Shown here piece after piece: positions 11,201-23,200 of a stretch of DNA of 64,000 nucleotides (position 1 is the first letter of the stretch; each line of letters starts with the position of its first letter). Source of the stretch: Juglans regia (Eukaryota; Streptophyta; Magnoliopsida; Fagales; Juglandaceae). Position numbers and translations under genes: made by a program. The stretch is from contig NC_049904.1 in NCBI RefSeq assembly GCF_001411555.2, forward strand, positions 24,937,370 through 25,001,369, written 5' to 3'. The notes beneath the pieces are model-generated. The model worked only from the letters and a program-made list of their open reading frames with translations. It did no database searches and had not been told where the DNA came from.

Positions 11201-14200
11201 ATGCTTGGCAGCTTGTGAGTAGCATGTGGGAATATCAAAATTGGATAAAGCAGCAGTAAGAGCTGAAATAGAGGTCCCAGAAGGAAAACCATACCTATCC
11301 GGAGGTACAGACACTCGAGGAGAGCGTCGTACCAAGGGCTCTGGAGGTGCTGCAACTGACTGGTTCTGGAGCATGTTAGGATCAGATATCGGGTGAGCCA
11401 TGGGAAGAGACTGTGGGCGGGAGCGTCTCGTATACACAATACCTGGTTTAAAGCGAGAGCGGACAGGAGGAAGATTTGAGAGTTGCTGCTCAAAGGAGGG
11501 GAGGACCACAGTGGAAGAAGAGGGCACAGATGACACAGGAAAGAAATGTTGATTTTCAAAGAAAATAACATTCCTAGAAATGCGTGTGCGATGTAAATTA
11601 GGATCATAGCAAACAAATCCTTTTTGACACACATTATATCCCAAGAATGCACATCTAACAGATTGAGCAGATAATTTATGTCGCTCATGAGGAGGTAAAT
11701 GAACAAAGCATACACAACCAAATGTACGAAGATTATCATAACTAGGTTGCTTATCAAACAAGCGGAAATAGGGAGACTCCATGTGTAAGACTTGGGAAGG
11801 TAAACGATTAATCAAATGAGTAGCAGTTTTCAGAGCCTCGACCCAGAACATGGATGGAACAGAGGATTCTAACAAGAGGGTACGTACCATGTCAAGAAGA
11901 GTGCGATTTTTGCGTTCGGCTACTCCATTCTGTTGGGGAGTAGCGGGACATGAACGTTGATGAATAATACCTTTAGAAGCCAAGAAAGCCTGAAACTCAT
12001 TAGACAAATATTCACCACCAGAATCTGTGCGTAATGTCTTAATAGTCGCAGAAAATTGATTGTCAACATATGCTAAAAACTCAGTGAAAGTACGAAAAAC
12101 CTCAGATTTGGAATGAAGGAAATAAACCCAAGTAAATCTGCTATGATCATCAATGAAAGTCACATAGTATTTAAATTTCTCATGTGAACTAACGGGGGAA
12201 GGTCCCCAAACATCACTATGAACAAGATCAAAGCAGTGAGAAGCTCGACTAGCATGCAAAGGAAAAGGAAGAGTTTTGCTTTTACCAAGTTTACAAGAAT
12301 CACACTCAAGAGATAAAGACAAACGTTCTTTATTACCAAGAAAACCAGAGTTCAATACATGAGATAAAATCTGAGTATTAGGATGGCCTAAACGACGATG
12401 CCACACCATACTTAGATTAGGAACATTATTACAAGCAAAAGACGTAATAGAAGAAACTGAAGAAAGTGCTGGAACAGGTAAAAATAGTGGAAACAAACGC
12501 CCCACTTTAGGTCCCTTCGCGATCGGCTTCCCCGTTACCTGGTCCTGCACAACACAACCATCACCAGAAAATTTAACAGCGCAATTGTTATCCACTAATT
12601 GACCAACAGAAATAAGATTAGTGGAAAGTTGAGGAGCAAGAAACACATCAGTAAATGTCGAAGAGGCATCTCCGACAGCAGCTATGGGCAAAGAACTACC
12701 ATTGGCAGTTTGAATAGCAGATTGACCAGCATAAGGTCGAACATGACACAGAGCAGTGGGCGTATTTGTCATATGATTAGAAGCTCCCGAGTCTACGTAC
12801 CAGAGTTTAGTAGAATTTTTACCTTGAAACCCCATCGCAGACAATGCTGAAATTAGCATCTGTTGCACCATTTCAGGAGTGCAATAAGTTGCTGCAGGAG
12901 ATGCAAGATCAGAGGAAACACCTGAGGAAGAGTCATGTACTGCAGAAGTCGCTGAGGGAGAAACAGACACAGAAGTCTGAAATGCGTGAGCCTGACGATT
13001 CTGGGGACGGATACGACATTCTTTGATAATATGTCCCTTTTTCTTACAATAAGAACAATATTTTTTAGGACAATTGGCAGCAATATGCCCATAGGCCTTG
13101 CAGCAGAAACATTGCAAATTTTTAGAAGTCATAGGTGATCCGTGTCCTTGGGCAGCATAAGCCACAGTCACTGTACCAGAACTACCATGAGATTGCTCCA
13201 GAATAGCTTGAGTACTAAGACGTTGTTCCTCGCGAAGTAACTCACCAAAACAAATATCCAGCGAAGGAACAGGAGATCTGTTCAGTAGAGAAGAGCGAAC
13301 AGATTCATATTCCGAGCGTAGTTTCATAAGAAACTGATCACGCCGGCTAGTCTCATGAAGCTTCTGAATAGTGGAAAGTGCAGCAACAGGAACATCCGCG
13401 ATAACCAAATCAGTATATTCATTCCAAAGAGTCAAGAATGCCGAGTAGTAGTCTTGGATGGAAAGACTACCATGTTGAAACATGGCAATCGCATGTTCCA
13501 ACTGAAAGCGACGAGCATCATTGTCTTGATGATAAACTTTCTTTAGGTAATTCCACATGGATTGAGCGGAGCGATGAGCCCGCAAGTTAGTGACAATATG
13601 TGGCTCCACCGAACTAAGAAGCCAAGACATGATCCGAGCATCAAGTACATCCCAAGAAGGCGAAGACGCGACATCTTTGTAGTTTTCAGGATTGGATGTT
13701 TGTGCAACATCCGTGCCATCAATATGGCCCCAAAGGTCTTTTCTCTTGAGGAAAAGTTCAAATTGAAAAGCCCAAGTAGAATAATTTTTGCCTGTAAATT
13801 TGACACATATAGGTGCAGAATCCATAGCAAAAAAAATGGAACTCGAGACGAAAAGAAATTCCAGAATAAACTTTAAGGAACCCAAAGAAAATGAGTTTCT
13901 GCCGACAAATGTGATAAGGCAAAAAAAATAATAATACGAAGACCAAAAAATTAATTTTGCCGAAATCACCCACTCAGAAACGTAAACAAGAACGCAGGAA
14001 CAGAAGCCCAGACCTTAAACAGAGCTGCCGAAACACACCACTCCAGAAGAAGAGCGTGTCGATGGAGGAAGGAGATGCCGAGAGAGCCCAAAACCGAGAC
14101 AGAACCTGCCGAGAAAGGCTACCCCAGAAGCAGAGCGCCGAAAAATACGAAGCTCGTACGTCTGTCGATACACGAGAAATCGAAGATGCCGAGAGGACGA

Positions 14201-17200
14201 CGCCGACACACGAAACCGAGACAAATCGAAGATGCCGAGAGGGACTGCCAAGACACAGACCACACCGACACACGTAATCGAGACAGAAGACGATGCACGC
14301 GGGCAACAACGAAACCGAGAGAGAAAAAAATCAACCGGCTCTTGATACCATGTCAAGATAAGGTAAAATGCGATGTATGAATGGCCGAATCAATTGGCCT
14401 TTGAGTGATCTGTATATTATATAGAAACTTTACAAGAGAACTATACATGGGAAGAAACTAATTATCGAGTGATTCTAGCATTCTTAGCCTTATATGGAAA
14501 CTATATTCTGTACAAGCCTAAGTAACGGAAGTAAAGATGAGATAAGGAAAGAAGAATAGAAGGAAACTATATTGATGATGGACAGTGCTGTCCATTGACA
14601 GCTGTATCACGGGCGTTAGGTATATGGGATACCGTGATTGAGAAAATAGAACGAAGATTAGCAGGGTGGAAGAGAATGTATCTATCGAAAGGAGGCCGGG
14701 TGACCCTTATCAAGAGCACTCTTTCTAACTTACCAACATATTTTCTGTCTTTATTTCCAATTCCAGCTTGTGTGGCGGCGAGAATTGAAAAACTATATCG
14801 TGACTTTCTATAGAGTGGATTGGGAGAGGAATTCAAGTTCCACCTGGTCAGTTGGGATAAGGTGTGCAAACCAATTTCCTCAGGTGGGTTGGGGATAAAG
14901 AATTTGCGATCATTTAACCGGGCACTTCTTGGGAAATGGCTTTGGAGGTACACTATGGAACCGGAAGCTCTCTGGAAAATTATGGTGGATTGCAAATATG
15001 GCAGGGTATGGGGGGGCTGGTGCTCTAGTGAAGGGAATGGGTCTCAGGGTGTGGGGATATGGAAACACATAAGACGAGGGTGGGGGGTCTTTTCTCGATA
15101 TACTAAATTTAGGGTGGGGGAAGGTACTCGTATAAAATTTTGGAGGGATATTTGGTGTGGGGAAGAGGCACTCATGGACTCTTTCCCTATGGTTTTCCGA
15201 GTGGCAAGTGACCAAGAAGCTTCGGTGGCGAACCTCATGGATAGTTCAGGGGATCAAATTCATTGGAATATACTCTTTAATAGAGCAGCTCAAGACTGGG
15301 AAATAGACAGTTTTGAAGCTTTTTTCAGAGTAGTGTATAATATGAAGCCGAATGGAAGATGTGGTGATAAGCTGTGGTGGACACCAGCAGGTAAGGGAAT
15401 ATTCTCGGTGCATTCCTTTTATAAAGCCCTTACCGCACTTCCGAACACCCATTTCCCTTGGAAAAAACTGTGGAGGAATAAGGCACCCCCTAAGGCACTT
15501 TTCTTCACTTGGACAGCGGCTCTGGGTAAGATTTTGACTACTGACAATTTAAGAAAGCGTAGGGTCATTATTCAGGATTGGTGTTGTATGTGCAAGAAAG
15601 CGGGGGAGACAGTGGATCATCTTTTGTTACATTGTGAGACAGCTAGTGCCGTGTGGAGCGAAGTGTTCAGTCGTATAGGTTTAAATTGGGTGATGCCGGC
15701 TACTGCGGTGGAATTATTGGCTAGTTGGGTAATACCAGATGGACCCCCACAAATCAAAGCTGTATGGAAGATGGTTCCTAGCTGCATATTGTGGAGTATA
15801 TGGCGAGAACGTAATGAACGGACATTCGAAGATAAGGAGCGGTCCCTAGAGGAGCTTCGAGTTTTATTTTTTCGTACTTTACTGCTTTGGGCTATAGCTG
15901 TAGACTTTAATGGTCTAAATGTACATGATTTTCTTGTTTCTTTTACAGCAACTTAGATAGGCCTTTGCTCTAGTATAACTCCTTGTGTACTTGGGCTATG
16001 CCTATTCTTATTTATACTATCGTTTACTTATCAAAAAAAAAAAACATCTGAATTTAATTTGTTGCCTTTTCTCGTTAGGCCCACTACACGTAGTGATTTC
16101 TTTTATAATTGCAGGATCGTTGGTATGGCTGGCATAGGAGAGTCGCTGTTGCTGGTATCTTTCTGTGGTTTGTGCACTTTTCTGACTGGAATATCACTGA
16201 GTGCTATTGCCACTAATGGGGCAATGAAGGTAGACATTGTTTGCAAGCAACCTATTAGCTTTGCTTGTGTCTTATTGCAGTTGGATTGATGACTATAAAT
16301 CATGAAAGAAGAAAAAATGGCTAGCTCTTCCAATTATATTTATTAATCATGCTGTAGAAAAGCTCTTTATTATCTTTTGGATGCCAGTGTTGGAGTATAA
16401 TTGTCCACAAGGGCTTCTCCATGACTAACTTATTGGCTGTTAACATGTTATTATGTGTGTGTGAGGAATAAATTGGGATAGTTTGTTATTTCTTAAGTTA
16501 TGAGCTGATGTGGGATTAAACTCGTAACTTGACCTTCCAACTCTCATATATGGGAGAGGAGATGTCATTTTGTTCAAAGATCATTACGACGTTTGTGAGA
16601 AAGGAAAAATCGCATTTATTGAATAGTTTATAGTGGGATTCTTCAATTCATATTGGTACTGCATATTGCAGATAAAACCTGGCTTAGATAAGCTAAGCGC
16701 AGACTAATACAATGGATGTGCTAAAGCGCAACGGCTTTCTAAAGCTCAATTCCTTGCTTGTTGGGATGAGTATCCTATTTTGAGGAAGCCGGCTGAGCTC
16801 GATTAACATTTTCTAGATGTGTTTCCGGGTATATTGCACAGGCTTTTGGTTTATAATTCCTAGCTTATAGTTCAGGCGTATTACTTCATTATATTGTTTA
16901 TTGCATGGTTCATAAGATAATATACCTTGGGAATGAGAACTCACTTGCTTCACATTTTTAACTGTGTTTTATAGGTTATTTCTCACTTTCACCATATAGG
17001 TCACGTTCAAATTAATGCCAAGTGATCTTAGTTTATTTACTTTGCTTTTAGGGTGGGGGACCTTACTATCTCATTGGTCGTGCCCTTGGTCCAGAAGTTG
17101 GAGTTAGCATTGGACTATGTTTTTTCCTTGGCAATGCAGTCGCTGGAGCTCTGTGAGTGTATTCTATGAACTTAGATCTGATAACACCATGATATATATG

Positions 17201-20200
17201 GTTGACAGTTGATATCCTTGAGAAGAATGGAGTTTGGGCATGCAATAATTGTTCTACTTTTGATCGCTTTGCCTATTTTATGAATACAGTTTAGTCGTTG
17301 ACTTTGTGCTTTCATTTACTTGTGGTTCTAGGTATGTGTTGGGAGCTGTTGAAACCTTTCTGAAAGCTGTGCCTGCTGCTGGGATTTTTAGAGGTTACCA
17401 CTGAGATTTTGCTGCAAATTTTCAGCGTCTTTTTGTAGATAATATTTGTGAGCCTCCTAGTATCCATCTCTAGCTCCTAACTGTAACTAGGTGTTCTTAG
17501 TTGTATACTTTCTGTGTACTTGGGCTATGACTAGTTCTTGATTTAATAAAACTCTATTTTTAATTTTAAAAAAAGATAGTATTCTTGAGCCGTTGACTTC
17601 AAACCAATTGTTGATCAATGATACTTTTGAGTGCTTTGGTCTATATACATTTTTAGCAACTACAGCTGTGTGGTAATAGTACTGTCATTGCAAACTCCGA
17701 CGTTGTGGCATGATGCCAACGTTGCTGAATATCGGCATGCATAGTCCAGCTTGGTATAGGGATAATTATGAGTCCACTGTTTCTTCTCCTTGACAGATGG
17801 AAAGATTGTTTACCACGTAAATGGTTGTGCCTTTCATGTCGTTCCAGAACTTTGACCTTGTTGAATTATGATACCAAAGATCTTTTACTTTTAATACCAT
17901 GTTTAATGATAATAAAAAATAATAAATTACACACTGAACATTTTCTCTCTCCTAGAAATTTTTCTCTCCGTACACATGCATTTTTTTCTTTCTTGGTCTG
18001 GTTCTTGATTCATTTTGCTTCACCAACATGGGTATTGATTGGTGATAGTTAGATGGGTCGTGTTATAGAACTAGTTATTGAGTCTAAGTGCTTCACTATA
18101 GCATTATGTGGAGGTGGTGGTCTAAGAATTACTGAGAGAAGCTGGAAGACAGAAAACTTGGTGTTGCTGGACTTCTCCTATATTCAGTGGCTTGGGAAGG
18201 TGTTAGAGGAGAGCTTGAGCAGAAAAAAGGAGGTATACTCGGCAACACGTGATGGGTATTGTAGTTTTATTGCTCAACGTTGTGAAAATAGGAAATGAAG
18301 ATACGTTGAAATATCAGAGTATAGTCAGGGGGAAGGAGGAATATGCTGTGTATTCCAGAAGGTGAGAATGGTTGGGGATGGAGGAAGATGAGGGAGGCTT
18401 TGGTAGAGCAAGGGAAAGAAAAAACCAAGGAAGGTGGTCTGCATGGAGGAGCCAAACCGAGTGATGGAAGAGGGAAACTGAAACACTATGAGCGATCGTA
18501 TAAGGAGGTCCTTGCGACGTCGATACCAAGAGCTGCGAAGGCGAAGGTGGCTGGTGCGAAGGTTTTGGACAGAGGTAAGGGACGTTGGCAACGTGAGGGT
18601 ACGGTGAACCATGCCCATGGCAGGGCCTCTGTCGAGTGTCAGTCATGGGTAATGCAAAGGAAGTTGTTGGAAATGCAGGGGCAGCTGCGCGCACTGCAGA
18701 AGGATATGGCTACTATCGTAGCATTTGTCGGTTCATTAAAGGAAAGTGAGGGAGCAGATAAGTTGAAGGATGATGGGCTGAGTTTTACTCGGAAAAAGGC
18801 TCAACAGAAGGGCAAATATAACAAAGGATGGAACGTATGGCACCGGGCTAAATCACAAGATCATTTTGGGGCTGGGCCGTCTCAAGTTAAGGCCCATGAT
18901 ATCGGACTACATCCTAAGGCCCATTCAGGCGGGTCGTTGTCCAGGACCCAATTAGACGGGCCTGGATCCGGGCCAACAGAACTCGCGAAACCGAGTTCTA
19001 GCCCGATACATTCAACCGAGCTTCACGGGCTCGGGTTCGTGCCGGACAGCATACAGACGGCGCCGATAGAGGTTGAGGGGCTACAGACGGCGCCGATGGA
19101 GGTAGTGGGGGTCGCCGGTGTGGTCTCGCCGGAGTCTTGTGCTCAAAATCCCTTGTTAGGCGTAGAAGCTAGGGTTCCTTCGGCTCTGGAGAATCAGAGC
19201 TGGCGGATGAGGGAGGCTGGGGTGTCTCTGATTCTGGCGGCAGGGTCGGGGAAACCAGTAGAGGACCTCGAGCTGGTTGAGGTTGAAGAAGACTCGGATG
19301 ACTTCATGCATTCTGTGGAAGATGAACTTTTCATCCCCTGTGGTTTGGAGGATTTTTCTATGGGAAGTGAATTTCAGAACCAGAATAATAAGATGGGGAA
19401 TCCTACCCCATTAAATTATTATTTTCCAGATCTAGCATCAGATTGGGTTATACATAAAGCTAAAGAAATTTAACATGTTGTGGGAATTGAGTGTGCTGGG
19501 TATGATGAGCAGTTTATAGCCTTGTTAATTGCTATGGAAGCTGGCCATTATCAAGAAAAGAGGGGGAGCACAAAGAAGAGTCGGGAATTAAAAAGATTGA
19601 TGTGGTCGATGAACTCGGAAGCAAGTTCTAGCAGGAATAAGGCAAATGGGAAGGGGCTGAATGTTCTCCAATGAAGCCTAAGATTTTATCTTGGAATGTC
19701 CGGTGTCTAAATGAGGTAGAGAAGCGTCTTCGGATTCGTCGTCTACTTCGGGAATGGAAAGCGGACATGGTATGTTTACAAGAGACAAAGCTGAAGTTGA
19801 TTAGTAGGAGGATTATTCGGAGTTTGTAGAGTAATATTTATGTGGATTGGGTATATTTGGCCTCTTCAGGGGCTTCGGGAGGAGTTGTGATAATGTGGGA
19901 TAGACGGGTAGTAGAGAAAGTGGAGGAGTACATAGGGAGATATATGGTAGCTTGTTCTTTTAAAAGTGTATCATATGATTTCTTGTGGGCATTTGCAGGA
20001 GTGTATGGGCCTAACTTAGATGTCAATAGAAGTATATTATGGGATGAACTTGCAGGGGTACAAAGTTGGTGGGACCTCCCTTGGTGTATTGGGGGGGATT
20101 TCAATGTGGTGCGATTCCAGAGTGAAAGTCTGGGAAGTAGAAGATTGAGACCAGCAAGCCTGGAGTTCTCAGAGTTTATCTTTGATTTAAACTTGTTAGA

Positions 20201-23200
20201 TCTTCCATTAGCAGGGGGTCCAGCTACTTGGTAAAATAATCAGACGTGGTCCCGCTTGGATCGTTTTCTGATTTCTCCTGAGTTTGAAAGCCATTTTCCG
20301 GATGTATGGCAAAAGCGTTTGAGTCGTATAACTTCGGATCATTGGCCTATTCTACTGGATTGTGGAGGTGTTTGTAACAGCATAATGTATTTTAAGTTTG
20401 AAAATATGTGATTGAAGTCAGAAGGTTTGTGGAAAGGGTTAAAAGATGGTGGACTTCGTATCAATTTGAAAGTACATCCAGTTTTATTTTTGCAAACAAA
20501 CTGAAAGTCTTAAAAAGGGATCTAAATGAGTGGAATAAACAAGCTTTTGGAAATGTGGAGGAGAACAAAAATTCCAAGATGATGAAAATTCAGTATTTCG
20601 AAAGGCTACAAGAAGGGAGGCCACTAAATGAAGAGGAACAAGCACAAAAAGTTTTGTTGGTTGCTGATCTTGAGAGGTTAATCTTACAGGAAGAAATCTC
20701 ATGGCGCCAAAAATCAAGATCTCTTTGGTTGAAGGAAAGGGACCGGAGTACGAAGTTTTTCCATAGAATTGCAAAATCACATAGAAGAAATAATAACATT
20801 GAAGTGCTGAGAATTGAAGGGGTTGAGAATAGAGAAGAAGAGGTTATCCAAGACCATGTGGTTGTTTTCTTTAAAAAGCTTCTCACGGAAGAGGTGGGTT
20901 GGAGGCCTACTTTAGATGGTTTGGCTTTTGACACTATTGAACCAGGGGATGTTACCAGATTGAAGAGGGCTTTTGAAGAGGAAGAGGTATTTGAAGTGGT
21001 AAGAAAGATGGCAAAAGATAAGGCTCCCGGACCGGATGGTTTCTCTATGGGTTTTTTCCAAGAGTGTTGGGAGATGATTAAAGCGGATCTTTTGAAGGTA
21101 TTTCAAGAGTTTTTCTTGTTAGGAAAGTTTGAGAAAAGTCTTAACACTACTTTTCTTGCACTAATCCCTAAAAAGGTAGGGGCATTGAGATCTCAGATTT
21201 TCGGCCTATAAGTTTAGTGAATGGTGCTTATAAGATCATTGCAAAAGTGCTTGCAAATCGATTAAGTGGGATATTGGGGAAGATTGTTTCCAAACCACAG
21301 AATGCTTTTGTTAAGGGTAGACAGATCCTTGATGCGGCTCTTATTGCTAATGAATGCTTCGATAGTAGATTGAAGATGGGCAAAGCAGGGATTATGTGCA
21401 AATTAGATATGGAAAAGGCGTACGATCATGTTAATTGGGATTTCCTTCTTTATTTACTGGGTAGGTGTGGGTTTGGTGAGAGGTGGAGGTCATGGATCAG
21501 ATGGTGTATTTCTACGGTACGGTTCTCAGTGTTGATTAATGGTAGCCCAGAGGGTTTCTTCCCAAGCTCTCGTGGCTTGAGACAAGGGGATCCGTTATCT
21601 CCTTTACTTTTTGTCATTGTTATGGAGGCATTGAGTAGGATGATCTCAGCCTTAGTGACTAATGGTTCCATCAGTGGTTTCCAGATTGGATCACCGAGTA
21701 GGGGTATTACAACTGTTTCTCACCTGTTGTTTGCAGATGATACGCTTATCATGTGAGGCTGATCACGCTCAGTTGAGGGCGGTGAAGACATTGCTGCTGT
21801 GTTTTGAAGCAGTATCTGGCTTGAAAGTAAATTATGATAAATCTGAATTGGTACCGATTGGAGAAGTTCAAGATATAAGGGATCTGACGGGCATTCTGGG
21901 GTGTAAAATTGCGTCTTTACCTATGACTTACTTGGGATTGCCGTTGGGTATAGCACCGAAATCTCGTATGATATGGGATACAGTGATTGAAAAGTAGAGA
22001 GGAGATTAGTAGGGTGGAAGAGAATGTATTTGTCGAAAGGGGGTCGGACTACTTTAATCAAAAGTACACTTTCCAACCTTCCCACTTACTTTTTATCCTT
22101 ATTCCCTGTACCGGCAAGTGTGGCGGGTAGACTTGAGAAGTTACAGAGAGACTTTCTATGGGGGGGCTTGGGAGATGAGTTTAAATTCCACTTAGTTAAG
22201 TGGGAGATGGTATGTCGGCCTATCTCCAATGGCGGTTTGGGTGTCAGAAATTTGAGAGTTTTTAATCGGGCTTTACTAGGCAAATAGTTGTGGAGATATA
22301 CCAAGGAACCAGAGGCCTTATGGAAGACTGTGATCGAAAGCAAATATGGTGATCTAGGGGAGGGGTGGTGTACTAGAGAAGTTAGAGGAATAGCGGGTAA
22401 GGGGTTATGGAAATACATTAGAAGAAGATGGGAGGTTTTCCAGCGATAGACTAGATTGCACTTGGGGACAGGTGTCAAGATCAGATTTTGGAAGGATGCA
22501 TGGTGTAGTACCAATGTTCTACTAGATCTGTTTCCGTCTCTTTTCTTGATTGCAAGTAACAAAGATGCCACAGTGACGGAGGTTATGGAAGTCTTAGTCT
22601 TAGGTAGAAACATTCACTGGAACATCAATTTCAACCGGGCGGCACAGGATTGGGAGATGGAAAGTTTTGTAGAATTTTATAGCCTCTTATATTCTGTTCG
22701 ACCAAACATTCAGCAGGAAGATGAGTTATGGTGGCATCCTACAGGGAAAGGGGTATTTTCAGCTCGCTCTTTCTATAAGGTTCTCACACGAGCCAGAGAT
22801 ACAGTTTCCTTGGAGAAAGCTTTGGCGTCATAAGGCTCCTCCCAAAGCCTCTTTCTTTGTGTGGACAGCGTCTTTGGGTAAGATCCTCACTACGGATAAT
22901 CTAAGAAAGAGGAGGATAATTATTACAGATTGGTGTTGTATGTGTAAAAGCGGGGGTGAGTCGGTAAATCATTTACTTTTACACTGTGAGATAGCTAAGT
23001 CTATTTGGGACGAGGTGTTCAAAAGGATGGATATGGCGTGGGTGATGCCGGAAACAGTTTTGGATGTATTGGCTTGCTGGAATTCTATCCGTGGGGTGAG
23101 ACAGATTAAAGCAGTGTGGAAGATGATCCCTATCTGTATTATGTGGTGTCTATGGCAGGAACGAAATGAGAGGACTTTTGAAGACAGAGAGAGATCTGTG

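Larger units (their letters stand above)
9442..14600 (-). mobile_element. Ty1/copia LTR retrotransposon nested in LINE-A
   Basis: A complete 5,159-bp element on the - strand, so antisense to both LINE-A and CCC1. It has two 250-bp LTRs that I read as identical, TG..CA ends (TGTCAA/TTGACA), a 5-bp TSD GCTGT (9437-9441 and 14601-14605), a primer-binding site next to the 5' LTR and a polypurine tract next to the 3' LTR. The gag-pol frame is complete except for one single-base shift in the reverse transcriptase. Domain order gag, protease, integrase, RT, RNase H marks the copia lineage. Identical LTRs mean a very recent insertion. Confidence 0.97.
7154..15956 (+). pseudogene. LINE-A ORF2: endonuclease-reverse transcriptase, split by copia insertion
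   Basis: Coding pieces are 7154-9441 and 14606-15956; 14601-14605 is the duplicated target GCTGT. Together they make 3,639 nt, a multiple of three, so the empty site would encode about 1,212 residues. Order: apurinic-like endonuclease ([27 protein letters not shown]), reverse transcriptase ([39 protein letters not shown], and the catalytic [10 protein letters not shown]), then a zinc-binding RT domain near the C-terminus ([31 protein letters not shown]). No RNase H domain follows. Besides the copia insert, the only break I see is a TAG at 14811-14813 where the sister LINE-B has TGG. ORF2 overlaps the ORF1 stop as ATGA (7154-7157). The element is therefore recently dead. Confidence 0.9.
5310..16041 (+). 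mobile_element. L1-type LINE (LINE-A) in CCC1 intron 4, interrupted by a copia element
   Basis: A non-LTR retrotransposon in the same orientation as CCC1. The 18-bp TSD AAACATCTGAATTTAATT occurs at 5292-5309 and again at 16042-16059, straight after the 3' A-run, so both limits are firm apart from the A-run ambiguity. It carries ORF1 (5359-7157), ORF2 (7154-15956, split by the copia element at 9442-14600) and a short 3' UTR ending TTACTTATC plus poly(A). Without the copia insert it would be about 5.6 kb. Only about 50 bp precede the ORF1 start, so the 5' UTR is very short or truncated. Its lesions are few: a frameshift near the end of ORF1 and one nonsense codon in ORF2. Confidence 0.93.

Noticed and set aside
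14015..14356. Ser/Arg/Cys-rich frames in the copia leader
   Set aside because: They arise from the repeated leader sequence; gag starts later at 13825 with clear homology.
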